DNA from: Lasiosphaeris hirsuta
Lineage: Eukaryota > Ascomycota > Sordariomycetes > Sordariales > Lasiosphaeriaceae
NCBI GenBank assembly: GCA_030549175.1
Contig: JAUKUA010000003.1
Span: forward strand, 1,550,001 to 1,614,000
DNA: 64,000 nt
Direction of reading: 5' to 3'
A program made the position numbers and the translations under genes. The notes below the pieces were generated by a model, which saw only the letters and a list, made by a program, of their open reading frames with translations, did no database searches and had not been told where the DNA came from. Positions 23,401 to 35,312 of this stretch are shown one piece after another. Within the stretch, counting starts at the first letter, position 1, and every line of letters starts with the position of its first letter.

Positions 23401-24349
23401 GTATGTTCAGCAAGAGACTGCACAAGCAATGGGTCTTCCAATACCGGTGTTCCGGCAACCAACCGTGCAGCATCCGGTTGTCCGTGGGCAGCAACTTCTG
23501 CCATCCCCCAACATTATCCCAAATCTTACACGAGACGGAACGCCGGGCTCGAGCTCTTCAAGCTCCATCGAAGCCCAGAGTCGATACCATACCCACGTCA
23601 ACCATGGACCCATTGAGGATCAAGCCGCCGAAAACCAAGTTGTCGGAAGTCAACTCGGCACCCAATCAGAACTACATGGTCTTGGTTATCAGCAGCCCGG
23701 CGACCACGGGTTCAACGAGCACCAGCCCATGGACTTGGATGACGCGAGTCTACGTGATAGCGTATCCGTCGACCACCACATCACTTATAGTGATGAAGAC
23801 GATACTGGAGCTGATTCTGAGCTTAGTGACGGAGATGAAGAACATGAACACGAGCATGGGCATGGGCATGGGCATGAGGAAGCAGAAGAGGGTGATGGCG
23901 AAGATAACCAAATCCCTGGTCATTCCGGACTTGATGGCGGAAACAGGGGATACGGAAACGAGGATGAAGAGGACAAACCCGCTGAGCACGGCTTGGGCGA
24001 TATGCCCTTAGGTGAAGACGGCTCGAGTGATGGGAGGCGATCGCTTGATACGAAATGTGACTTGTACCAAACTAATTGCAGACCGCCGCCTTTTGACAAT
24101 ATCGACGACTATCTCCTCTCGCAGGCTGATGAGGATTATGGCGGGGAGGAGATGGGGTATGATTGGGACAGGTGGCTGGCGGAGCATCCTCCTCCCGATG
24201 ATGGTAGGCCAATGCCAGAGAAAAGAAAGGGTGAAGGGGAGACCGAGGCCGGGGAGGATAATAGTGGGGAGGGAGTAGTAGGGAATGAAGAGGAGGAGGG
24301 GAACGATGAACTGGTTACGATGCTGCGGAATTATTACAAGCGCTGGTAA
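20412..24349 (+). CDS. Large disordered fungal protein with possible F-box, interrupted by an apparent frameshift
   Basis: The protein is not recognised beyond an F-box-like helix pair at about 20960-21100 (STCTELLVECCKHLPPKDIV, then MYSISREFHHTID). The frame from ATG 20412 runs NPRNAAQCRYAEAKAARERA, PAKKIKLED (a possible NLS) and DLERANARNL. It then drifts, while the -1 frame takes over from about 20747 (CENCLDEADEKWELEWKSNL) and stays open to TAA 24347-24349. No intron with usable sites and phase joins them, so I see a one-base deletion or a sequencing error. A conserved-looking globular part (about 400 aa) is followed by an Asp-rich patch, four 16-residue PPPGI.GPH repeats, Gln/His/Pro-rich disorder, an HGHGHGHE run and an acidic C-terminus. 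If the break is real, the product would start at ATG 20825. Confidence 0.6.
22652..22843 (+). repeat. 48-bp coding tandem repeat, four diverged copies
   Basis: Copies begin at 22652, 22700, 22748 and 22796 and encode 16-residue units of the form PPPGI-x-x-PHQ-x6-W/R. The unit length is a multiple of three, so copy-number changes would stay in frame. Confidence 0.85.
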
Positions 24350-25787
24350 AATCGCCTAATTTTAGTCTGTGACGGTCATGATTCATTATAACTTATAACG
24401 AATAACTCGCGAGGCTTTGACCATGTCACAAATCGGGAAACAAAGTAGCAATACCTAGGCATAGCACATGCAGGCTCCGGGGACCCTACTTACTTGGTGT
24501 CAATGGGTGGGTAGTTATCCGAGATAGCGTAGTTCGAAAAAGAAAAATTAGCTCAAGCACTTGACAGCTCATGTACCTCTGGGTTCCCGAGTAAACCCAC
24601 ACGAACCACATGCAAAAAGCCCTGCAACTACATCAATATCACTGTTCCACAAACACACATATATAAAGTAGGTGGGTAATGCGTTTATTTGTTCAGGCCC
24701 CGTGTAACGGGCACAGGCAGCCAGGGAATTATTATCAACATTCCGCCCTAGAAATCGACAGTGGAAAAGGGGGGGAGGGCTTGTATAGGGCCGGCCAGAG
24801 AGAGTGAAAACAATTATCCGTATGCCTCCTCCGACAACCAGCAAAACCACTACATTCCTCCGCTTCTTTCTTTGTCCATCTGCCCATCCCGCTCTCTCGT
24901 ACGGTGAGAAAGAGGTTGGTGTGCAGTGGCAGTTTTTTTTTAAAAAAAAGTGGTTTTTGTATGATGTCCAGACGTGAGGAAGTAAAAGAGAGTAAAATAA
25001 ATAAAAAAATGAGGGCAAAAATCAACGTCCCTCCCTTCCGTTCCGAACCAACACCCCTTCGCCCCCTTTGTTCCGCGTACTCCACCGCCGCCCATCCAGC
25101 AATTTTCTTGAGAAAATAAGACATAGAACAATAGGACTCGATCTGATCAGAAGCAAAAGGTTGGTTAGATAGAAGGAAAAAGGGCAGAGAAAAGAACAGG
25201 CGAACAAGAGAAAGATTCGAAGGAAAAAAAAAAAGAATAACACAGCCGCGAAGAAGCTCGATGAATCCGCGAGCAAGAAAAAGGCCCGATACACCCTTTA
25301 CACTCCCTCGCTATGCACGCCTCCGTACCCGCCCCAGCCATGCCATCTCTCAAACTGACCATCCGTTGTGAAGTCGTGGTCGTCGAGATTGGAAACAACC
25401 GTGTCCCAGGCGATGAAGGATATGACTTCCAGTCCGCTTCCCGTCCCAAATAGTCAGATACAATGTGTGGTCGAGAAAACTCCGCCCCGAGGGATCCTGT
25501 ACGAATGGCATGTTCTTTTTTCTTCCAGCCCGTTGCAATTTTTGCCCAACCCCTACCACCACCGCCGCCCCAACAAACCCGAATGACCCGTCGCGATAAC
25601 CCCTCCAAAACCTCGAAGAAACAGCGCAAGTCCAGAAGTTATTGCCAAGGCCCAAAAGATCTCTATTTCCCGTTCCCAATGTTGTCGTAAAATAGCCACA
25701 TGTGAAAGAGCCGACAAAGACTCAATAGGATGTGAGCAAAGGAGGTTGTGATCCGGCCGTATCCTTAAAAACAGCGTGCTCGGCCTA
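24350..25787. other. Convergent intergenic region, F-box-like gene / nrp1
   Basis: About 1.4 kb. It includes a T-run/A-run palindrome near 24932-24950 and A-rich patches near 25220. No coding frame is supported; presumed long 3' UTRs. Confidence 0.5.
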
Positions 25788-27922
25788 TTACGCTGGCGAC
25801 TTGCTAGGTGGCGCAGCGCCTCCATTCTGGCGAGCATCCTGGTTGCTGACCGAAAGACTGCCAATCTGCGAGGAGAGGAAAGCGAAAGGATCGTTTTCGC
25901 TCTGGCCGTAGAAGTTGTTGCCAGGTCCCGCGGAAGCAGGACCGTTACCAGCGGACTGGAAGGCTGCTTCGGCCGCACGGCTGTCAAAAGGGCCGGCCGA
26001 GTGCGATCCCGGGGCAGGACCAAAGTGGGTGTTCAATGAGGGGTATGGAGCAGCACCACCGCCGAGGCCAGACGGCAGGGCATAAGTGCTCGGCGGTCCG
26101 CCAAAGTGTTGGCCATATCCACCGCCCGAGTTGAATCCTCCAGCAGCAGAAGCGAACGGCCCGGGTCCAGGGGTGCCAGCCATGGAACCTTGGTTCATGC
26201 TGTAAGATGAAGGTGTGTCCATGGGGGAAGGATATCCGGAGTCGGCAACCACAGCGGCGCCGGCACGGCTGGCACCGCAGCGGAGACAGCAAACGTTTTT
26301 AGCGAAGTTATGGTAGCCGCAAACTTCATTTCCACACTTCCAGTCGCCAGCCCGGAAGGGAACCACTCCTGACCCACCCATGCGTCCGTGTCCACCGCCG
26401 TGACCGTGGTGGCCGCCGCCCATGTGAGGAGGGGGAGGCATCATGGCCGGTGGTCCGTAACCATACCCGTAGCCCATCTCTCCGGTGGGGCCTGCGCTGA
26501 CTGCCGGGAAGGAGCAGCGGAAGCATGCGGTACGCCGCTGGAAGTTGGAGAACCCGCACGATGGGCAGGTCCAGTCGCCCGGCCGGGGACGGTTCTTGCT
26601 CGGGGGGAAAGGCGTGAGAATCTCAGCAGCACGATCCAGGACACGGCTCGACGATGGGGACACTTCGATGGCCTTTTCGTTGAGGGCACGTCCATTCATG
26701 CACAAGCTCTCAGCAGCCTGTATTAAAGTTAGTTAACTCAATCACAAAACTGCACACCACTGTTATGCAGTTTTTGGGACTTGGAAACTTGGTGAAGGGT
26801 TCCTGTAAACAAGTAGGTAAAGCTCTCCAAGCCGCAGTTTATTACATACCTCTTCGTGGGAAGAAAAGACGGCAAAGCCGGTTCCGGTCGGCTTATGCTG
26901 CTCCGGAGTACGCAGGGTCCAGAATGCAATGGGGCGTCCGCCGAACTGGGTGAACCAGCTTTCGAGCTCCGACTGGGTGGTGTCGTGAGGAAGACCGGAC
27001 ATGTGCAGAACCTTGCTGCGCTCCGACAGGAAAGCACGGACATCGGCACGGGCGTCCATGGGACGGGTCAGCACGTCGGGGTGCTCGTGTGCAGGCTGAG
27101 ACTTGCGAATCAAGCCGCGGAGGACACGGGCCAGAGTGACGGCCTCTTCCATGGCACGGCGAGGCGATGCGGGAGCCAAGGCCTGCAGGTGGAAGGGAAG
27201 GTTATGCTTGATGGGGGCGCTTGACTGGACGGCCTCTACCTCGAGGGCAGCACAAATGTTGGCCAATGACGAAGGGCCAAAGGGCAGCGATTCGGGATGG
27301 TGCTGCTGCCATCTCTGGTATTCGGTACGCAGGTCAAAGGTCCTGGAGTGCTGGAGATATGGGGGGAGCACGACAGCCTTATCGCGGGCTTCCCGGGGAA
27401 GCTGGACTCGCAGATCCCAGGCATCGAGTGTGACAAAGACGAAATCGAGATTTTGCGATGTCAGATGCTCGGAGGCGAATGCATCAAAGCGATTGACCGC
27501 GTCCCTGAAAGTGCCGGCGTTTCGGACATGTTCCCATGTGAGGGTCGTCAAGCTCGCTGAGAGGGGGGCCAGAGATTAGCAATTGTACCGAGGATTGGGT
27601 ATTCGAGAGAATTGGTTGCCATCGACCAAGGATTCAGATGGTACTCACTGCAGAGGGGCGTGATCGGAGTGTTGATGGGCTTCACAAGCACACTCTCGCG
27701 ATGGACCTAGGACGGGGGCTCTGTCAGAATGGGTGGTCGAAAATTTTAGCGTCAACCCATGCTCACCTCCTCGAGTGTGCTGGACTCGAGCAGAATCCAG
27801 CCAAGCTCAATGACCTCTGCTGAGTCCTTGGTTACATAGACACCATGCTCGTCGCAGGTGGTAGCAACGTGAATAACGACGTAGCGGTCGACCTTGAGCG
27901 GCGGGCTCTGCTGGGTGGCCAT
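25788..27922 (-). CDS. nrp1: Nrp1-like RNA-binding protein (exonuclease-like domain, RRM, two RanBP2 zinc fingers)
   Basis: Exons 27922-27767, 27706-27649, 27556-26850 and 26717-25788 give 616 aa. The N-terminus has a DEDDh/ERI-1-like fold (RYVVIHVATTCDEHGVYV, VIELGWILLESSTLEE, RTFDLRTEYQRWQ, SLANICAALEV), but the DxE of motif I is replaced (IHVATTC), so it is probably not an active nuclease. An RRM follows (residues about 240-327: VLHMSGLPHDTTQSELESWF, GTGFAVFSSHEEAAE). Two RanBP2 fingers sit at about 354-377 (GDWTCPSCGF...CFRC) and 430-456 (GDWKCGNEVCGYHNF...CLRC). Gly/Tyr/Pro-rich linkers surround them. This architecture matches fungal Nrp1/Arp, linked in yeast to stress granules. The last intron (26718-26849, 132 nt) interrupts the RRM. 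Confidence 0.85.
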
Positions 27923-30900
27923 GGCCGTGGTCGGCGAGGGAGGTCGAGCTCGAGACTCGGGCCCGGAAGAGAGTTGATGTTATACAATGCTATCCTCGGA
28001 TAGCTGTCTGACAGCGGAGCTTTGGGTCAGTTCAGAGTTCTGGTGGCCCCCGGTGCATGCGGCTGTCCAAACTTTCTGGCTCTGGGGATGCTGGGTAGGG
28101 AGCGGACAGCAGACGCAGCAGGTGCAGTTGAACGGCGGGTGCTCGGGAAAATGTAGCAGCACGGGGGAAAGGCCCACGAGTTTGCCGAGCCAACGATAGG
28201 GGAGGCAATGCGGAGCTGGGGGTTCGAGGGTTTAAGCTTCGAGGGTTCGACCTACCTGCAGCAGCAAAGTGCGGAATTGGCAGATCTGGGAAGCTTCAGA
28301 CCAAAGACACAGTGCACTTAAGAAACAATGCCGTGTTGGTGCCTACTCGTCAGCGTCTCACGGCCCTCTCGAAGCTAGATGAAAGGGTGGAGAAGAATGG
28401 TAGAGGCAAAGGGGGGAATCAGAGGTTGGCGAGGAAAAAAGATGCTGGCCCTGGTGGTCGACTTTGAGACTGTGGACCCGGAACCTCCATGCCCAGAGAC
28501 CAGGAGTCCAGCAGCGCTGGGACTTGGGTCGCAGCTAGGTTGCTCGCTCGCTCCAATTCCTTCGGCCTGCGCATCACTGCCCTCCACTGCACCGCTTCCA
28601 GGTCTCCATCCACTGCCAATCTGAGCAATCTGAGGCAAATCTGGGCAAGCACGGCGTCCGTTCAACAGCATCCGCAACAGCGCGCCCCCGTAAAAAGAAC
28701 TGCATTAGGTGTCCCTCATTGTGCCAAAAGTGTGCCAGACAGCCGAACCGGGCTCGTACCGGTACCAATCCGCAGTACCTGTCTTGGATCTGACCGTTGC
28801 CGCCGGCTGTCGCCCAGGTCGCTCTTGCATGCGTCTTGGCAGTTGAGGTACCTGCTGCCCGGGACGTGACGCCTATGCACGTTGAGCACCATGTACCAAG
28901 ACCAGCGGTGCATCCTCAGCCAACCCTGTTTCTCTGGGGCTTCTTTTCCTTCTCCGAAAGTGGTGGTCTCAAACGTTCTGTGCGATGCTGCAGAAGTCAA
29001 AGGTCCCTGGTTTTCTATCTATCCGAATCATGGACTCTAAAACCTTCCCATTCTTCCGAGAGAATGGAAAGGGCGGGAGGCAAAAAAAAGCCTTTTCCCG
29101 GGAAAGTTATCCAGCCCCAAGCAGCACCTTGGGTTGACGTTGACGGTCACTGTACGAAGTATTCTCTCATTTTTCTAGCTCGTTTTCAGTTCTGTTTCCC
29201 ATCCATTGGCTGAGAGGGAACGGGCCTCCCCCTTGTTTTCTCCCTGGGTGGTCTTCACCAGTGATCGACTCGACCACCAGAGGCATCGCAAGAGCAATCG
29301 TTGGGGGGAATGGCCTCTGGAAATTCCGAGGTGTTGGCGTAGCATTGTTGTTTCGTTGGCGATGCCCTGTGCCGCGCTGGAGGGGACAGCAGATGGAGGA
29401 GCGGATTCCTCAAAGGCCCGCCGGCCTCCCGCCTTCAGTCGTGTTGAAGACCCGTGATAAGCAAGTTGATCGCCCGGCCGCCGTACGCGCAGGCTAGGGA
29501 TTGGACGCTCGGCCCGCCTCAGAATGGTAGAGGTATTCCAGCCAATGCATCTAGGTAACTAACCTGTGTGAGCGACTCGTCACGGTTGATTTATTACGAG
29601 TCGTTTTGCTGTGAGCTACTGCGGAAGACCCAGAAGCACAACCTGGGGTTCCCACCGCAGAATACACGCTCCGAGACATGGGACGTCGAGCTTGTCAACG
29701 AGGGAGAATATAAGGCACAACACATGCCATGTCAGATTTCCCCATGCGAGAGCTCCCTCAGTTGGGTTGGGGCTCCGATGGTTGCACCCTCACCTCACCC
29801 TCATCCTCTCGCCTTGACTCATGAAGAAAGCCGAAGGCGCCTTGCCCGCCCCATAAAATTAGATGGGCGACTCTGTCTCGCATGCGAGAGCTCCTTCTGC
29901 GACCCTTCTGCCCACACACGCCTGTCTCGGTGGGTGTTGGTGTTCCACCCGCCCCCTTCGACTTGCCGGCTTAGGCGAGGCGTCATTTCGCTCCGAGCCC
30001 ATTTGAGCGGCACTAGCTGGAAGCTGGGCAGACGGACAGGACTGGGTCGCTTCGGCTTCCACTGTGCAGTCGCGGCTTTGGAGCCTTCTGGGCACTTTGT
30101 GATTCCACAGCCCACGAGTGAAACGGTCGACAGCAAGCTGTCAAGAAACCCTCGATCGCGCCGATTACTGCATTGCTGCAGTGCAGACTGTGTACGAGTG
30201 TGGACTCATCAGCTTCACCTCTACCTAGGTACTGTTACACCACCTCGACTCGCACCACATGGCATCACCGTGTTGCCATCAGCACCACAATGTGCGTGGC
30301 GGTTTTCTCAGTAATTCCCCAAATCCCCGGCCACAATTCCCTGCGCAACAAACAGTATCGATGGATGGTCTGATGTTGAACACCCCGAGGCAGCACCTGC
30401 TATTGACTTTGACCGGAAAGGCTCAAACCACCAAGCTAATGATGCATGTCATCGCAAGACAGCCTCGGCTTGCTGAGCAGCTGAATTATTTTTCAAATCT
30501 TCGTTTAGGCTTCATTTCATACTTCAAGGCGGCGTCGGAAGCTTGGCCTAGTATCCGTAGGTAAGCTAGGCAGTCAACCCCACGCAAGGACCCCTGAATG
30601 CACACTTGCTGTTCTCTCCCTGGAGGCTCTCTGACATTATCTGTTGGTGAATCCATCCAAGCTCGGCGCGAAACTCAAAACGGCCTTTCTACCTACGTTA
30701 TCAAACTTGCTTTTCTTCTTATCAGCGGTGTGCGACAGTGCCTAGCACCAGGAGCAGCAAGGCTTGCTTTTAGTTAGCGAAGCTGCACTGCAACCATACC
30801 AGTCCGTTCACGTGAATGCCCCCGTGTAGTTTGGAAGTGGTCGGGAATCTGGATTAAGTAACCCTTCTTCATCGCAGCTGCAGTTGGGTCTTTTTGGCTG

Positions 30901-31674
30901 TTCGGCAATGAATTCTTCTGTCTGGGTGGCCATCCAAGGTGGGATGCTGAGCAGCGACTTCCGACGAGGACCCCGGAGAATATCGCAATAGTCACACCCT
31001 AGGTGTCTTGGTGCTCACTGGGCAAACAGCTGAGCTCCATGTCTGACATTTTCCAGCTCTTGTTATTTTTTGGGTTTCGCCAACTGACAACGCTTGGCCC
31101 TTGAGGACCCACTGAAGGTCTGTCGGCATGGCAGCATGAAATTAGCATGAGATTCACCCTCTTTTATTGTAGTGCTTCGAGACGCGTTTTCGGTTCGTGA
31201 TATAGTGTATTCTAAGATCACAAACGTGTTGGTCTGACAAGCAAGGAATGTTTTGGAGTGGTTCTTCGTGATTGCTTTGTGGGTGGGGCTTGGCATGATA
31301 TCAAGGGATGCCAGTCAGCAAGCATCAAGTCTAAGAAATGGTTAGAATATTCGTGTAAGGCTACTTACTCACGAAGTTATTGCTCGAATATCGAGACGGC
31401 GATTCCATTCAGAGAGCCACAGTTACGTGATCACGAGGGCCAGCAACGCCGACAAAACGTCAAAGATTAGATGAGAACTTGATATGGCCCGTGCACTGGC
31501 ATGTACGTCATTGGATCGGGTGAGCTGGTTGGACATATGGGCTGTTCCTGCCCCCAGGCAGAAGGCATCTGTTTCACGGATTGCATACGACGTCTTTGTC
31601 ATTCTCCTTCACCAACTACGGCATCCGAAACTATTGCGAAGCGTCAACGAGTACTAGCTGAATAAACTGCCAAG
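27923..31674. other. Gene-poor region between nrp1 and pmp3
   Basis: About 3.75 kb with no supported gene. Longest frames here (for example about 29.57-30.31 kb) lack an ATG start and show no family similarity. It contains the nrp1 promoter side and presumably a long pmp3 upstream region; transposon or repeat identity is not visible. Confidence 0.5.
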
Positions 31675-32109
31675 ATGGGCGCTGCCTCTGCAATCCTACT
31701 GGTGTTGATCACCATCCTCCGTATGCTCACGATGCCCCGCTTTTGACGCTGATAGCTGCGGCTTCAGGGACTGACACAAGCACAGTGCCTCCGCTCGGTG
31801 TCTATGCCGTGGCCGGATGCGGTGCAGATTTGTTCATCAACATCATCCTGACCTGTCTTGGGTATGTCACTCTTCTGGCGACTTTGAAAGCCCAATATAG
31901 AGCTTGGTGCTAACACATGCTCTTGCAGCTACTTCCCCGGGCATTTACACGCCTTCTACATTGAGTATGTCTACTATGACCGCCGAGAATTGGCCAAGAC
32001 GGGACGGCCAAACCATGCACGAGCCCCTATCATCTATAGCGATCGTGTTCAAACAGGCGGCTACGGTTATGGCACTGGCTACGGAACTATCGTGCAGCCA
32101 ACTGGCTAG
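31675..32109 (+). CDS. pmp3: Pmp3/UPF0057 plasma membrane proteolipid
   Basis: Exons 31675-31720, 31786-31861 and 31929-32109 give 100 aa. The spliced core MGAASAILLVLITILLPPLG, VYAVAGCGADLFINIILTCL and GYFPGHLHAFYIEYVYYDRRE is the UPF0057/Pmp3 signature: two transmembrane helices around PPLGV and the GYFPGHLHAFYI box. Yeast Pmp3 and plant RCI2 proteins affect membrane potential and salt or cold tolerance. The tail (about 45 residues, Gly/Tyr-rich, GGYGYGTGYG) is cytosolic and longer than in minimal family members, resembling Sna-type paralogues. Introns of 65 and 67 nt have GTATGC and GTATGT donors. The gene is invisible without splicing. Confidence 0.93.
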
Positions 32110-33458
32110 AGAACAGAGTTCGTAGCTTGAGGTGGGAGTGGTGCGCGATAAGGGGTATCAAAGGAGGAATAGCAAGGATGGAGCTATCTCCACCATTTAT
32201 GTTTGTGTTTACTCGGTTTTCTCTTCGGGCGGGTCAGTCGGGGTGATGAACAGGCCATGAATTGACGACAAACGAATTTCTCTGTACGTAACGGCATTCC
32301 CACCATCTCCCCTCGAGAAGATGAAGTGCGTAAATGAAGCTCTGTAATCGAGTGCCATAACCTGGATTTTCAAATCAACGACAAACCCATGGAAATTGCG
32401 AGACCATACAGGGGCGGAGGTGTTCGCGTCTTTGTTCTCCCATCAATGCTATGCAGCAGATCAGAAACCGGAGACCGGCGAGATAGCGTCACTAACAGGC
32501 ACATCAATCAGCAAAGCTAATGAGAGTAGATAAAGGCTCCAGTTCAAGATAGCAACAAGAATGGGCGGGACCAGGAGTGCTCAGGCAGTTAGAAAGGTTA
32601 AATGGTAGGTTGGCTGGTTGGTGGCTGTCGGGTGGCTCCGTGCTCGCGATTCGACGGCCGCTTTCACCCCGCTTGCCACCCCCTGCTGCACGACAACTGC
32701 AAGAGACCTCAGCCCACCCTTTGAACGACAGCCACGACAGCTCTGCAGAACGCAGCTTCTAGCTATCCAATGACGGCGGCGACTAGCATTCTGACCTCCC
32801 CCTCTCAACGCAGCGAGTCCCAGCGAGCCAGTGAGCACGTCTAGAATAAAATAAAGAAGAAAAATCTGGAGCAGAAAACTGCACGCCCTCCAATCTCGCA
32901 ATTGCAACGCGCATCCCCCTCTGCCCATCGAAGCTGCTGTGCCTTTTGGTGGCTCGCATTCTCTCTGGCTTCTCTTGCTTTGCAGCCTTTAGCCCACCGC
33001 TGGCCGGGACGAGACGCGGAAAGCGCAAAAACGTCGTCCAATTCCGGGGCCCAGACGCCAGACTCCAGACTTCAGGCGCATCCATACGCATCAGAGAGAC
33101 GCACCAAGACCAAGGCCAGAGACGCACGACGCACGACGCACGCCGCACGCGCGACCCCCTTCCAGGCTCCGCAGCACGAGCTGCCCGAGCCACAACCGGA
33201 CGCCCACGTCGACGTTCGGCGGCTGACAGAGGGCCTTCGCGGCATTGAGCAGCATTGAGACACGCAGAGCAACGAGCAACGGCCATGTCGTCCTCGTCCC
33301 GTCCGTGATCCTAGCCCCATCTCTTCCACGCTCAACCAGCTACCGTGCCACCACGACATAGTGCATGCTGCGACCCGTAACCGCCTCCGGCGAATCCAGG
33401 CTGATCCAGTCTGATCCGGCCTAATCCTCTAATCCCGCATTGCGTTTTTCTTGATGCC
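32110..33458. promoter_or_regulatory. Intergenic: pmp3 3' region and upstream region of low-complexity gene
   Basis: 1.35 kb. GC- and pyrimidine-rich in its second half, as expected for a fungal promoter and long 5' UTR. No convincing gene; overlapping frames on both strands look like composition artefacts. Confidence 0.45.
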
Positions 33459-35312
33459 ATGTATATATACAGCAAGCCACACACTCCACGCCCAGGGGAC
33501 GCAGATGGTGCAGGCCGGGACCCTCATCAAGAGCATCGTTTCGCCTCCCTAGGGCCCACCACTACTACCCACCTCTCTGTGCCTTCTCCCCATCCACTTC
33601 CTCCCTCATCCTCGCCTGTATCCGCATCTATCTCCCCGCGTCCGAGACCCTCCCTCTCCGAATCGGGTTCCAAGGCGAGGCGGAGCTCTCTCCCATTGAC
33701 GTTTCCGTTCCCACCGCTTTTCCAACAAAACACTTCGTCTACTTCACTTGCCCCGTCGACTGCAGAGGGAAAGCCAATCCCGCTCGACAACAGCACCACC
33801 GCCCACCGCACCTCGGCTTTGGAAAAGCTAAACAGTACTTACCCGTCGATCGGTCGCCGCCACCGCTACGCCAAAAGCGCTGGGGCCCAGAGCAGCACCT
33901 ACTCCCAGCCGGTCCTCGTTCGCACCTACACCGGACCACCGCCGTCTCAGTCCTCTCACGGCATCCGCTCTCCGCGGTATCGTCCGTCCAGTGGCAGCCG
34001 AGGAGGCTCGCGACGCGTCCCACTCCCTCCATCTTCGAGGTCGGGTACTGCTAACCTCTCCAGCCGGCCTATTCAACCCGCCCTCAGCGGCATTGGAGCC
34101 AGCAGCGGGAGTGCCAGCCAGGGCACGGGGCATAATGGGAGTCGCTTTATCGGATTGAATATGCCTCGCCACAAGTCTAAGAAGGGCAGCAGCAGCGGGA
34201 GTAGCAAGCTGCCGCTGCCGCTCACTCTCCCGTTACCGCTGCCATGGCAGTGGCAGTCATCGCTGCGCCCGGAGAATGACGAGGCTAAACTACCACCGCT
34301 CGAGGCCTTCTCCTTCAAGAGCTTCATGGCTGATATGCAAGCTCGGGGTGGCGAGGACGATATTGGAGCGGACCTGGACCGGATCGCGGAAATCTGTGCG
34401 CGCTCCCGATACTCATTAAGCAACCAGTACGAAGTTCATGTAGCCCCACATGGCTCAGGGGAGTCCTTCACATCGGGTGGGAGGCCGTCTACATCTGGGC
34501 AAAGGAGAAGAGGCCAGAATTACAACGCCGGAGGCCCCACCCTGCAAGCGTTCAACTCGGATGATGATGAAAGTGCTGCAGCTCGCTCTCACCGGAAACG
34601 TAGGAGCGGAGGCCGGAGGAGGAGCGTTGCGTATGGCACATTGGAAACGATTATGTCGTCGAGCCGGTCTTCGGAGGAGGACAAAACGAAGAAGAAGCCC
34701 GCCGCCGAGATCGCTGTCGAGGTTCGAGGCAGAGTGGGACGCAAAACGTGGGACAGTTCGACCGGATCGGGATCAAAATCAGGATCTACTGCTGAGGGCC
34801 TGGCCGGAGGCCACGGGATAGCCGGGCTATCTCATCAGAACTCGAAAGGTACGCTGGCTCGGAAGAAGTCGGCCGCGTTTGCGACGGCCGTCATGGACAG
34901 TGGCCGGAGTGTTGGGAAGAATGATGCTGCTGCTGCCTCCGCTCTTGTCGGCGAGCCAGCGCTGCCGCACACGTCGAACACAAACCTCGGGGTCAGGACA
35001 ACACCCGACTCGCCCACTTTTGGTAATACTAGCTTGCAGAACAGTCCGCCTGGATCTCCAAAGGCCAACGACCGGATGGAGGTCCATCTCGCTGATGAGT
35101 TACCCCATCAGGATGAAACGGCGACGTCGAGCGCGATGCGCGGCGCCTGGAGTGCATGGATCCCGTGGAGGTCAAATCAGACAAAGCTGGAGACTGAAGG
35201 ATCTTCCCATGCCCGAGCTACATCAAGCCACGCAGAGGGGAGCCTGAGGCAGTTGCTCAAGGCGGTAGATGTGACGCTAGACAAGGGAAAAGCAGCAGAT
35301 CGCGAGGGCTGA
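33459..35312 (+). CDS. Low-complexity fungal protein of unknown function
   Basis: This single-exon frame of 617 aa is not recognised. It is Ser/Pro/Arg/Gly-rich throughout and probably disordered. The best candidate structured segment is around residues 280-320 (EAFSFKSFMADMQARGGEDD, IGADLDRIAEICARSRYSLS), which looks like a conserved amphipathic motif. Basic clusters (RKRRSGGRRR; TKKKPAAE) and many SP/TP sites (TTPDSPTFGNTS, NSPPGSPKA) suggest phosphorylation and perhaps nuclear localisation. The C-terminus (SLRQLLKAVDVTLDKGKA) could form a helix. The ATG at 33459 is the first in frame after upstream stops; a later start is possible because the first ~100 residues are composition-driven. Coding status is supported by its length against several upstream short frames. 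Confidence 0.65.
   Translation: MYIYSKPHTPRPGDADGAGRDPHQEHRFASLGPTTTTHLSVPSPHPLPPSSSPVSASISPRPRPSLSESGSKARRSSLPLTFPFPPLFQQNTSSTSLAPSTAEGKPIPLDNSTTAHRTSALEKLNSTYPSIGRRHRYAKSAGAQSSTYSQPVLVRTYTGPPPSQSSHGIRSPRYRPSSGSRGGSRRVPLPPSSRSGTANLSSRPIQPALSGIGASSGSASQGTGHNGSRFIGLNMPRHKSKKGSSSGSSKLPLPLTLPLPLPWQWQSSLRPENDEAKLPPLEAFSFKSFMADMQARGGEDDIGADLDRIAEICARSRYSLSNQYEVHVAPHGSGESFTSGGRPSTSGQRRRGQNYNAGGPTLQAFNSDDDESAAARSHRKRRSGGRRRSVAYGTLETIMSSSRSSEEDKTKKKPAAEIAVEVRGRVGRKTWDSSTGSGSKSGSTAEGLAGGHGIAGLSHQNSKGTLARKKSAAFATAVMDSGRSVGKNDAAAASALVGEPALPHTSNTNLGVRTTPDSPTFGNTSLQNSPPGSPKANDRMEVHLADELPHQDETATSSAMRGAWSAWIPWRSNQTKLETEGSSHARATSSHAEGSLRQLLKAVDVTLDKGKAADREG

Noticed and set aside
29568..30314. 248-codon plus-strand frame in the nrp1-pmp3 gap
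   Set aside because: Begins at a non-ATG codon, no domain or family resemblance, no neighbouring splice-linked exons.
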